Source of the DNA: Chitinophagaceae bacterium
Lineage (GTDB): Bacteria; Bacteroidota; Bacteroidia; Chitinophagales; Chitinophagaceae
Assembly: GCA_025362915.1 (NCBI GenBank)
Contig: JANYEU010000378.1
Location: 1 to 13,490 of the forward strand
Length of the DNA stretch: 13,490 nt
Direction of reading: 5' to 3'
Shown here piece by piece: positions 6,735 to 13,490 of the stretch (the first letter of the stretch is position 1; each line of letters starts with the position of its first letter). The position numbers and the translations under genes were made by a program. The notes under the pieces were generated by a model. The model was given only the letters and a program-made list of their open reading frames with translations. It was not told the origin of the DNA and made no database searches.

Positions 6735-7146
6735 CCTATTATCTATAGCGGTTTCCTAGCCCAAGCTTCTTCGATAATCACCAACTCCAGCAAGACTCCT
6801 GTGCTGGTGGTAGCCTTTACTATTTTTTGAACATAGGAGGCATTGTATTACAAGAAAGTTCCTCTTGAAACGAACCAAGTTGATACGACCAAGTGGCTTA
6901 ATCAGCATATTAAACTTACTCTAAATGTTTAAAACCTCCCAAATCCTTATCACGTAACGGCTTCAGTTTTTTGTAAACACTATGTGAAAAACATAAACCA
7001 ATCATTCCCCATAGAGGTTGTAGTATTGTATTCCAGTCGCACTTTTTAACCTACCATTTAAGGAAAGATAAAAGGAAAGCTGCCGGTAATGCTCTTCCAT
7101 TTGCGGTGGCGAGCTTGGGATTAATACAAAAAACAGTTATTTAAGT
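6735..7146. other. Gene-poor stretch between toxin and nrdB
   Basis: No intact gene is supported. Several short open stretches exist: + strand 6840-6932 (29 or so codons, TTG start), - strand 6743-6847 (34 codons, no start) and - strand 7002-7100 (32 codons with ATG). Their residues look protein-like but none is recognised. They may be remains of decayed genes beside the transposase scar. CACTATGTG at 6978-6986 loosely recalls half of an NrdR box but is too poor a match to call. No clear nrdB promoter was found. Confidence 0.4.
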
Positions 7147-8115
7147 ATGCAGATTGAACCTATTTTACAAGAGAATAAAGACCGCTTTGTTTTATTTCCT
7201 ATCAAGCATCAGGATATATGGCAGATGTATAAACAAGCGGAAGCTAGCTTTTGGACTGCAGAAGAAATAGACCTTACCCCAGATTTGCAAGACTGGGCAA
7301 ACAGACTGACCGAAAATGAACGCTTTTTTATAAAACATGTGTTGGCATTCTTTGCCGCCAGTGATGGTATTGTAAATGAAAACTTGGCGGTAAACTTCTT
7401 AAAAGAGGTGCAATATCCCGAAGCCCGCTGCATGTATGGGTTTCAGGTGATGATAGAAAACATCCATAGCGAAGCATATTCCTTATTGATTGATACTTAC
7501 ATAAAGGATGTTGCGGAAAAAGACCGCCTGCTACATGCAATAGATACCATTGAATGTGTGCAAAAAAAGGGACAATGGGCGCTGCGCTGGATAGATAAGG
7601 GAAGTTTTGCTGAGCGATTGGTTGCCTTTGCTGCGGTGGAAGGGATCTTCTTTAGTGGCAGTTTCTGCTCTATATTCTGGTTGAAGAAACGTGGTTTGAT
7701 GCCTGGATTAAGCTTCGCGAATGAACTGATTAGCCGTGACGAAGGTTTGCATTGCGATTTTGCTTGCCTGTTATATACTAATCACCTGATAAATCCGTTA
7801 TCTATAGAGACGGTTACACAAATCATTATGGATGCGGTAGAAATAGAAAAAGAATTTGTGAGCAGCGCACTACCCGTAAGGTTGATAGGCATGAACGCCG
7901 ACCTAATGTGCCAATACATAGAATTTGTGGCGGACAGATTGTTGTTGGCACTAAATTGTCAGAAGGTTTATAATGCTGTAAATCCTTTCGATTTTATGGA
8001 ATTGATTTCGCTACAAGGCAAAACCAATTTCTTTGAAAAGAGGGTGGGAGAATACCAGAAAGCTGGTGTAAAAGAAGGCTCATCGAAGGCATTTTCAATG
8101 GACGAAGACTTTTAA
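7147..8115 (+). CDS. nrdB: Ribonucleoside-diphosphate reductase subunit beta, class Ia
   Basis: NrdB (R2) houses the diiron-tyrosyl radical cofactor that starts reduction of ribonucleoside diphosphates to deoxyribonucleotides by NrdA. The 322-residue protein is strikingly close to the eukaryotic R2 type. All expected residues are present: iron ligands D42 (TAEEID), E104 and H107 (ENIHSEAY), E165 (VEGIFFSGSF), E199 and H202 (SRDEGLHCDF), and radical tyrosine Y111 in HSEAY. The usual segments WALRWI, IFWLKKRGLMPGL and ISLQGKTNFFEKRVGEYQ follow. The acidic tail SMDEDF corresponds to the C-terminal peptide by which R2 docks on R1. Start choice: the ATG lies just before the conserved N-terminal segment, and a TAA (7142-7144) closes the adjacent frame. 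It precedes nrdA by 93 bases. Confidence 0.97.
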   Translation: MQIEPILQENKDRFVLFPIKHQDIWQMYKQAEASFWTAEEIDLTPDLQDWANRLTENERFFIKHVLAFFAASDGIVNENLAVNFLKEVQYPEARCMYGFQVMIENIHSEAYSLLIDTYIKDVAEKDRLLHAIDTIECVQKKGQWALRWIDKGSFAERLVAFAAVEGIFFSGSFCSIFWLKKRGLMPGLSFANELISRDEGLHCDFACLLYTNHLINPLSIETVTQIIMDAVEIEKEFVSSALPVRLIGMNADLMCQYIEFVADRLLLALNCQKVYNAVNPFDFMELISLQGKTNFFEKRVGEYQKAGVKEGSSKAFSMDEDF

Positions 8116-8125
8116 AAGGGATGCA

Positions 8126-8167
8126 GGTTGCAAGTTGCCGGATACCAGTTGCAAGAAACTTGTAACC
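8126..8167. repeat. Imperfect inverted repeat in the nrdB-nrdA spacer
   Basis: GGTTGCAAGTT (8126-8136) pairs with AACTTGTAACC (8157-8167); the single discrepancy would be a G-U wobble in RNA. The 20-base loop contains another TTGCAAG. There is no T-run after it, so it is not a standard terminator. It may be a dispersed intergenic repeat or may tune nrdB/nrdA mRNA stability. Confidence 0.45.
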
Positions 8168-8173
8168 AGTAAC

Positions 8174-8205
8174 TAAACACTAATCATTAAACACTAATCA
8201 TTAAA
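8174..8205. repeat. Tandem 14-bp repeat just before nrdA
   Basis: TAAACACTAATCAT occurs twice head to tail (8174-8187, 8188-8201), followed by TAAA, about 2.3 copies in all. It ends three bases before the nrdA ATG, so a change in copy number would alter the nrdA leader directly. The unit length (14) would not disturb a reading frame because it is non-coding. Confidence 0.75.
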
Positions 8206-8208
8206 TAT

Positions 8209-10557
8209 ATGTTTGTAATTAAACGCAGCGGTAAGAAAGAAGCCGTTCATTTTGACAAGATTACGTCGAGAATCATGAAATTAAGCTACGGATTGCAGCT
8301 TAAAGGCGACGACATCATTGAGATAGCCAAAAAAGTAATTATTGGCATCTATAATAATGTAACAACTACCGAGTTGGATAATCTTGCTGCCGAAACTGCT
8401 GCATCATTTACAACCAAACACCCCGATTTTGCTGTGTTGGCAGCGCGTATCACCGTATCTAACCTGCATAAGAACACAGCGAAGTCGTTTTCAGAAACTG
8501 CGGGTTTATTGTATAATTACATTGATGAGAAAACCAATGAACCTGCGCCATTGATTGCTGATGACATCTATGCAATTATTCAAGAGAATGAGGATGTATT
8601 AAATGCTTCCATCATATATGAAAGGGATTATCATTTTGATTTCTTTGGATTTAAAACCCTAGAGAAATCTTACTTGCTAAAGGTTCATGGCAAGATAGTG
8701 GAACGTCCACAGCATTTGTTTATGCGTGTGGCATTGGGCATACACAAGGCAGATATTGCTGCCGCAATAGAAACCTATAATCTGATGAGCGAAAAGTGGT
8801 TTATTCATGCCACACCTACACTATTTAATGCGGGTACACCTAAACCGCAGATGAGTAGCTGCTTCTTATTAAGCATGAAGGATGACAGTATTTCTGGCAT
8901 CTATGATACACTGAAAGATTGTGCAATGATTTCACAATCTGCCGGTGGAATTGGGTTAAACATTCATAATGTTCGGGCTACAGGTAGTTATATAAAGGGA
9001 ACAAATGGTACATCAAATGGTATCGTTCCAATGTTGAGGGTGTTTAATGACACTGCACGTTATGTAGATCAGGGTGGTGGAAAAAGGAAGGGTGCTTTCT
9101 CTGTTTATCTGGAGCCTTGGCACGCAGATGTGTTTGAATTCTTGGATTTGAGAAAGAATCATGGCAAGGAAGAGATGCGTGCAAGGGATTTGTTCTTGGC
9201 ATTGTGGATTCCTGATTTATTTATGAAACGTGTAGAAGCCGATGCCCAATGGAGTTTATTCTGTCCCAACGAAGCACACAACCTGCATACTACACATGGT
9301 AAGGAATTTGAAACATTATACGAGCAATACGAAGCGGCTGGCAAGGCAAGAAAAACTATTCCAGCGCGTGAGTTGTGGAATGCCATCTTGGAATCTCAAA
9401 TAGAAACAGGTACTCCGTATATGTTGTACAAGGACGCCGCCAACGAAAAGAGCAACCAAAAGAACTTGGGAACCATCCGTTGCAGCAACCTTTGCACAGA
9501 AATAATAGAATATAGTGATGAAAACGAAACAGCGGTTTGTAACCTTGCCTCTCTTTCATTACCACGCTTTGTAGAAGGTAAGAAATTCAACTTTGAGAAA
9601 TTATTAGAAGTGACCAAGATTGTTACCCGTAACCTAAACAAGGTTATTGACAACAACTACTACCCAATTCCAGAAACATATACCAGCAATATGCGCCATC
9701 GCCCAATAGGATTGGGTGTGCAAGGTTTGGCTGATGCGTTCATGCTTTTAGGATTGCCTTTTGAAAGTGAAATGGCCAAGATGTTGAATAAAAACATCTT
9801 CGAAACCATTTATTACGCTGCTTTGGTGGCTTCAAATGAAGTAGCTAAAGAACAAGGTGCTTACCAAACCTTTGAGAGTTCTCCATTAAGTCAAGGTATC
9901 TTCCAGTTTGATATGTGGAATGTTCAACCAAGTGACCGCTACAATTGGGATGCCCTTAGAAAAGAAATAATGGCAACAGGTGTACGTAACTCTTTATTGT
10001 TGGCACCGATGCCTACAGCTTCCACTTCACAGATACTGGGTAACAACGAATGTTTTGAACCCTATACTTCCAACATATACAATCGTCGTGTATTGAGCGG
10101 TGAGTTTGTAGTGGTTAACAAACATTTACTGAAAGACTTGGTTGGTCTTGGTTTGTGGAATGACAACATGAAACAACGCATCATTGCGGCAAATGGCTCT
10201 GTTCAGAACATTGAAGAGATACCTGCCAACCTGAAAGAGATATACAAGACTGTATGGGAAATTAAGCAACGTACAATCATTGATATGGCTGCTGACAGGG
10301 GTGCATTCGTTTGTCAGTCGCAATCATTGAACCTGTTTGTAGAGCAGCCAAACTTTGCCAAACTATCTTCCATGCACTTCTATACTTGGAAGAAAGGTTT
10401 GAAAACAGGCATGTACTATTTGCGTACAAAAGCTGCGGCAGACGCCATCAAGTTTACCATCGATTCTAATGTTTTGTCTCAAACAAAAACAGAAGCAGCA
10501 GAACAAATTGCATGCTCGATAGATAATAGGGATGCTTGCGAAATTTGCAGTGCATAA
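8209..10557 (+). CDS. nrdA: Ribonucleoside-diphosphate reductase subunit alpha, class Ia
   Basis: NrdA (R1) is the catalytic subunit that reduces nucleoside diphosphates using a thiyl radical passed from NrdB. The 782-residue protein is eukaryote-like and collinear with mammalian R1, which I recall as 792 residues. An N-terminal ATP-cone (about residues 1-90; MFVIKRSGKKEAVHFDKIT) provides allosteric control. The active-site pair C218 (SSCFLLS) and C444 (AVCNLASL), the thiyl-radical C429 with N427 and E431 (CSNLCTEI), and the radical-transfer tyrosines Y736-Y737 (GMYYLRT) are all present. The C-terminal C777-E-I-C780 pair would accept electrons from thioredoxin or glutaredoxin. Family segments LEPWHADVFEFLDLRKN, APMPTASTSQILGNNE and PYTSNIYNRRVLSGEF are intact. 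It follows nrdB in the same direction, and transcription ends at the large hairpin four bases after the stop. Confidence 0.97.
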   Translation: MFVIKRSGKKEAVHFDKITSRIMKLSYGLQLKGDDIIEIAKKVIIGIYNNVTTTELDNLAAETAASFTTKHPDFAVLAARITVSNLHKNTAKSFSETAGLLYNYIDEKTNEPAPLIADDIYAIIQENEDVLNASIIYERDYHFDFFGFKTLEKSYLLKVHGKIVERPQHLFMRVALGIHKADIAAAIETYNLMSEKWFIHATPTLFNAGTPKPQMSSCFLLSMKDDSISGIYDTLKDCAMISQSAGGIGLNIHNVRATGSYIKGTNGTSNGIVPMLRVFNDTARYVDQGGGKRKGAFSVYLEPWHADVFEFLDLRKNHGKEEMRARDLFLALWIPDLFMKRVEADAQWSLFCPNEAHNLHTTHGKEFETLYEQYEAAGKARKTIPARELWNAILESQIETGTPYMLYKDAANEKSNQKNLGTIRCSNLCTEIIEYSDENETAVCNLASLSLPRFVEGKKFNFEKLLEVTKIVTRNLNKVIDNNYYPIPETYTSNMRHRPIGLGVQGLADAFMLLGLPFESEMAKMLNKNIFETIYYAALVASNEVAKEQGAYQTFESSPLSQGIFQFDMWNVQPSDRYNWDALRKEIMATGVRNSLLLAPMPTASTSQILGNNECFEPYTSNIYNRRVLSGEFVVVNKHLLKDLVGLGLWNDNMKQRIIAANGSVQNIEEIPANLKEIYKTVWEIKQRTIIDMAADRGAFVCQSQSLNLFVEQPNFAKLSSMHFYTWKKGLKTGMYYLRTKAAADAIKFTIDSNVLSQTKTEAAEQIACSIDNRDACEICSA

Positions 10558-10560
10558 CAA

Positions 10561-10642
10561 CATAAGTCAATAGTAGAAAGTAAAAAAGTCGAAAGTAAAT
10601 GGTATTACTTTCGACTTTTTTACTTTCTACTATCGACTTATG
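10561..10642. terminator. Giant bidirectional hairpin between nrdA and the LacI-type gene
   Basis: Two 38-base arms (10561-10598 and 10605-10642) are complementary except for one A/C mismatch (10569 with 10634), around a six-base loop ATGGTA. The inner 12-bp stem AGTCGAAAGTAA/TTACTTTCGACT is followed by six Ts on both strands, so it should terminate nrdA transcripts and the convergent repressor transcripts. The arms contain imperfect internal copies of GTAGAAAGTAAA and GTCGAAAGTAAA. The outer right arm covers the repressor's stop codon (10638-10640). Confidence 0.92.
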
Positions 10643-11672
10643 ATTCCTTCCTTTCAGTCGATGATTCTCTGACAATCAAGGTAGATTTTAAAACAATGTT
10701 ATCATTGACTAACAAGGAACGCTTTTTATCCAAATGTTTAAACATGATAGTTGCCGCTGTAACACCCGTTTCGAATGCAGGTTGACTAATTGTTGTTAGT
10801 GAAGGGCTTAAAAAGTTGGCAGTCTGTAGGTTAGAGAAGCACAAAACCTTAATATCTTCCGGTATCCTTTTCTTCAATTCCTTACATACATGGTATGTAA
10901 TCAATGCAAACCTTTCTATCGCTCCAAAAATGCCGTCCATTTCTGGATGGCTAACTAATAAATCCTTTATCACCTTATAATTAAAATCAGCAGCACCATC
11001 TGTTCCTATGCAGTGTACTATTTTTGTTTCATCTGCCTTGATATCATATTTATTTAAGGCTTCCTTATACCCATTCATACGTTTTATCCCTATTGATAAA
11101 TTATCTGAGAGAGACAGATAGCCAATATTCTTACACCCATTCTGGATAAGGTGTTCGGTAGCTGAAAAAGCACTAGCGAAATCGTCAGTAACAATTTTTA
11201 CTGTATCAATTTCATGACAAACCCTATCATAAAATACAATTGGCACTTCATTGCTTATGCACCTTTCAAGGTAATCATACGATTTTGTATTTAGTGTTAT
11301 AGACATGATTATGCCATCTACACGCCCATTTTGAAGGTGTTCGATGATGCTTTTTTCATGTTCCACATCTTCATGTGTAATGTAAATAAGTAAGTGATAA
11401 TCCTTTTCTCTAGCAATTGATTCAGCCCCATTTATTACTTGTAAAAAGTAACTATTATTAATTTCTGGCACAATCAGCGCAATCGTCTTACTTTTTTGAT
11501 GGCGCATATAACTGGCATAAGGGTTGGGTTTATAACCCAGTTCTTTTGCCTTCGCCATTATTTTCTTTTTGGTACTTTCCCCTATTTCGTGGCTGTCACG
11601 TAGGGCTTTAGAAACTGTGGAAACTGAAAAGCCGAGCTGTGCGGCCATCATTTTTAAATCAACCTTCGACAT
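10638..11672 (-). CDS. LacI-family transcriptional regulator
   Basis: This 344-residue repressor-type protein has the LacI layout. The N-terminal helix-turn-helix spans residues about 5-26 (MMAAQLGFSVSTVSKAL), the hinge helix region about 48-60 (YKPNPYASYMRHQKS), and a periplasmic-binding-protein-like ligand domain runs from about 62 (KTIALIVPEINNSYFLQVI) to the end. Ligand-domain landmarks are GRVDGIIMS, VPIVFYDR, VTDDFASAFSATEHL, NIGYLS and the late segment TTISQPAFETGVTAATIM. The effector is probably a sugar or related small molecule, judged from the family. No sugar-utilisation genes lie beside it: nrdA is convergent and a secreted nuclease gene is upstream on the same strand. Its targets are unknown, though it may regulate itself (see the candidate sites upstream). 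In the hinge, Met56 takes the place of the usual minor-groove Leu. Confidence 0.94.
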   Translation of the reverse strand: MSKVDLKMMAAQLGFSVSTVSKALRDSHEIGESTKKKIMAKAKELGYKPNPYASYMRHQKSKTIALIVPEINNSYFLQVINGAESIAREKDYHLLIYITHEDVEHEKSIIEHLQNGRVDGIIMSITLNTKSYDYLERCISNEVPIVFYDRVCHEIDTVKIVTDDFASAFSATEHLIQNGCKNIGYLSLSDNLSIGIKRMNGYKEALNKYDIKADETKIVHCIGTDGAADFNYKVIKDLLVSHPEMDGIFGAIERFALITYHVCKELKKRIPEDIKVLCFSNLQTANFLSPSLTTISQPAFETGVTAATIMFKHLDKKRSLLVNDNIVLKSTLIVRESSTERKES

Positions 11673-11692
11673 CTTATTATTTTTAGGTGAGC

Positions 11693-11736
11693 AATCGTTT
11701 AAGATTACGAAAATAAGCGAAAGTTTTTCGAAAACT
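11693..11736. promoter_or_regulatory. Candidate operators upstream of the LacI-type gene
   Basis: Two symmetric sites lie 21-64 bases before the start codon. AGTTTTTCGAAAACT (11722-11736) has a perfect TTTTCGAAAA core with the central CG step common in LacI-family operators. AATCGTTTAAGATT (11693-11706) is an imperfect palindrome with matching outer AATC/GATT. Either could serve autoregulation; no target elsewhere in the window carries the same site. Confidence 0.3.
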
Positions 11737-11835
11737 AAATATTTTTTTTAGAAAGTAATTCTATTGAAAGGTCACTAGTACTAGCAAGGAAAGGATTATA
11801 GCCTTTAATGTTCCTACTAATACAAAAGTCCACTA

Positions 11836-11852
11836 GCTAAAAGGGTTTTAGC
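11836..11852. terminator. Short hairpin downstream of the nuclease gene
   Basis: GCTAAAAGGGTTTTAGC is a perfect 7-bp stem with a three-base loop, 48 bases past the nuclease stop on the minus strand. The T-run on that side is weak (CTTTTG), so termination would be partial at best. An alternative pairing, CTAGC (11833-11837) with GCTAG (11855-11859), also exists. Confidence 0.4.
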
Positions 11853-11899
11853 GGGCTAGAAATATAACAGGGAAGAAAGGGCGTAATTTTATCAGTCAG

Positions 11900-13300
11900 T
11901 TATTTAGCAATAATTACCTTTTGCACATAGCTTTCATTGCCCACCACTATCCTTGCATAATAATTACCATTGGCAAAATTGTAAATAGGTATGCGTGCTG
12001 CATTGTTTGAAGAAGTATAGGCAGAATGAAAAATTACCCTACCCATTGCGTCTCTAATGGCAATATCCATAAAGGAAGTAGTGTATTTATTCAATGAAAT
12101 ATTTATATAGTCCTTTGCAGGATTTGGATAAATGGTAATGTGTTCTGTTGCTGGAATTGCAATTTTCAATACTTCGCTGTAGCCACTTATTCCATTCTTG
12201 TATATCTTTTCCAATCGATAATAAATAATATTTCCACTATTGGCATCTACGATATCGGTGTAGGAATAGTTACTGCCACCAGCGGCTTTTATTGTTGTAA
12301 TGGTGGCAAATGCCTCTCCATTGTTGCTTCTTTGTACTTCATAGCCAGATAAATTCACTTCATTTGCCACCTGCCATTTCAGTAGTATTTTGCTACCGTT
12401 CTGTTTGCCTGTAAAGAATATCAAATTAACGGGCAATGTAGATAATCCTGAGCAGGTGGTATTCCATATCCTGCTTACCAATTGTGGGCTATCTATAAAA
12501 GGATTCCTGTTGTGCTGAAAAGAGTATGTGCCATTGTTTCTGTCGATCTCCTTTTGGCTTACAGGATCTTGGTTATGCCATTTAATCATCAATTGCAAAA
12601 AAGGAAGTTTCACTGAAGGAAAGGTAGTTGTATCAAAACTCTGTGCGGCATCAGGGTTTACAGCCCAATTAGGTATATTGTCTTGGTACATGGTAACAAA
12701 ATACAAGAAAGCCCTCGCCACATCTCCCTTAAATTCATCCCTGGGTTCAAACACAGTACCATTAATTCCTGCTACTGCCGATTGCCCTAGCTTGCTACCA
12801 TTGCGGCTGATGAAAGAAGCTTTCAGCACCTCACCGTAAGGGTAATTGGCCCGTTTGCCGTTTGCATAACCATCGGTAGGGAAAATAAAGTTATAATCGG
12901 TGGCAGTTCCATTAGTAGAAGTGCTACCACTAAACCAACTGAGCGGCACAGAATGTTCCCTGTTATAGCAAGAACCTTCGCCCTTATAATTACCACACTG
13001 ACTACTTATTGGGGTGTACTGATAAGGATCCGTACTATCCGAATTGGTGGAATAAATATCCCAAATAACATTGGCAGAACCAGAATCGACTGTACGCGGC
13101 TTGATGTCAGTTATGGCATACTGCGACCAAAGATTTGAGTAAGACATTGGTGTAACGGAAGAAGAAATTATTTTTTTCAATGCCGTTTTGAGGCTATCGC
13201 AATACTTATTGTTGGTACTATCGTAATAGCCAACTGGTGGCTGGGCATATAGACTTAGAAAAAATAATGCAGAAAACAGCGCAGTTAAAAACAATTTCAT
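11900..13300 (-). CDS. Secreted endonuclease I-family nuclease with T9SS sorting domain
   Basis: This is a non-specific extracellular nuclease of the endonuclease I (EndA/NucM) type, expected to digest DNA or RNA outside the cell for nutrients. Numbering from MKLFLTALF, a signal peptide ends near Ala19-Gln20. The nuclease domain spans about 25-305: CYNREHSVPLSWF with catalytic H116 beside E115, DYNFIFPTDGYANGKRANYP, and EPRDEFKGDVARAFLYF with D193 where the Vibrio enzyme has a metal-binding Asn. KWHNQDPVSQKEIDRN and QHNRNPFIDSPQLV close the domain. A fibronectin-like module follows (about 315-390), then a type A T9SS sorting domain from IYPNPAKDYINISL to VQKVIIAK. The frame is open 25 codons further upstream (to an ATG ending at 13375), but that extension would bury the signal peptide and lies across a good promoter, so I choose 13300. 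It is transcribed alone. Confidence 0.92.
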   Translation of the reverse strand: MKLFLTALFSALFFLSLYAQPPVGYYDSTNNKYCDSLKTALKKIISSSVTPMSYSNLWSQYAITDIKPRTVDSGSANVIWDIYSTNSDSTDPYQYTPISSQCGNYKGEGSCYNREHSVPLSWFSGSTSTNGTATDYNFIFPTDGYANGKRANYPYGEVLKASFISRNGSKLGQSAVAGINGTVFEPRDEFKGDVARAFLYFVTMYQDNIPNWAVNPDAAQSFDTTTFPSVKLPFLQLMIKWHNQDPVSQKEIDRNNGTYSFQHNRNPFIDSPQLVSRIWNTTCSGLSTLPVNLIFFTGKQNGSKILLKWQVANEVNLSGYEVQRSNNGEAFATITTIKAAGGSNYSYTDIVDANSGNIIYYRLEKIYKNGISGYSEVLKIAIPATEHITIYPNPAKDYINISLNKYTTSFMDIAIRDAMGRVIFHSAYTSSNNAARIPIYNFANGNYYARIVVGNESYVQKVIIAK

Positions 13301-13322
13301 CAGCAAAAATTTACATTTACTG

Positions 13323-13356
13323 CAAATATAGTAGAATGAATGTCTATTTATACCAA
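13323..13356 (-). promoter_or_regulatory. Promoter of the endonuclease gene
   Basis: On the minus strand, TTG (13354-13356) and TATATTTG (13323-13330) are separated by 23 bases, an exact fit to the Bacteroidota pattern TTG-N17-23-TAnnTTTG. The second element ends 22 bases before the ATG at 13300, leaving a short leader. It decides the start codon, since the longer open frame begins upstream of it. The remaining sequence to 13490 shows no supported gene. Confidence 0.6.
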
Positions 13357-13490
13357 TATTTCGGTAATATTTCAAGCGGCGATACGTCCAATTTCAATAC
13401 ATTTTTGTATGATGGTCTTTATTTTCTGACAATTCAGGTCAAGACCTAAGTTTACAATAATTGTTTCTGCCATGTATTTGTTGTAAAAAG

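Noticed and set aside
6978..6986. CACTATGTG as an NrdR box
   Set aside because: It is only a short symmetric core without the full 16-bp box or a second copy at the usual spacing.
8174..8205. CRISPR-like short repeat
   Set aside because: The units are directly adjacent with no spacers, only two copies, and no cas genes are present.
11775..11784. CTAGTACTAG, a perfect 10-bp palindrome
   Set aside because: Too short and without a loop or partner; it may be chance, and it is between two same-strand genes with no other sign of regulation.
13301..13375. N-terminal extension of the nuclease
   Set aside because: It would put 25 residues in front of a normal signal peptide and lies across a canonical promoter.
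13372..13473. Minus-strand open frame of 33 residues starting MAETIIVNLG
   Set aside because: No recognisable family and no clear promoter; it lies immediately upstream of the nuclease promoter and is short enough to be chance in AT-rich DNA.

Overview
The window is AT-rich DNA from a member of the Bacteroidota, probably close to Chitinophagaceae/Sphingobacteriales. The evidence is two secreted proteins ending in type IX secretion (T9SS, Por) sorting domains, a DUF5777-type beta-barrel protein, a eukaryote-like class Ia ribonucleotide reductase, promoter-like TTG...TAnnTTTG elements, and little sign of Shine-Dalgarno sequences. The placement is an inference from protein style; there is no rRNA or marker gene here.

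Region 1 (363-3958, + strand) is a run of five envelope genes: a Rieske [2Fe-2S] lipoprotein, a T9SS-sorted protein with one CxxCH haem-binding motif, a small CxxCH cytochrome-like lipoprotein, a YceI-family protein and a DUF5777 beta-barrel protein. Spacing is 89, 56, about 10 and 30 bases, and a very strong terminator (3982-4019) closes the group. Together they look like an exported redox module: an iron-sulphur carrier, two candidate haem carriers, a lipocalin-like isoprenoid/quinone-binding protein and an outer-membrane barrel. No substrate can be read from the sequence.

Region 2 (4118-5590, +) is a membrane-anchored FAD-linked oxidase of the VAO/PCMH type with its own transcription context.

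Region 3 (5591-7146) is an accessory scar: intergenic CGCCAAG-type repeats, a truncated IS630-like transposase, a RelE/ParE toxin gene behind an antitoxin frame that carries an in-frame TAA, then about 410 bases with only short open fragments.

Region 4 (7147-10557, +) is nrdB followed by nrdA, encoding both subunits of class Ia ribonucleotide reductase with all catalytic residues present. The spacer between them carries small repeats. A near-perfect 38-bp inverted repeat (10561-10642) separates nrdA from the convergent gene and runs into that gene's stop codon.

Region 5 (10638-13300, - strand) holds a LacI-family repressor and, upstream on the same strand, a secreted endonuclease I-family nuclease with a C-terminal T9SS sorting domain. 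A well-formed Bacteroidota promoter fixes the nuclease start. No tRNA, rRNA, CRISPR array, riboswitch or complete insertion sequence was seen.
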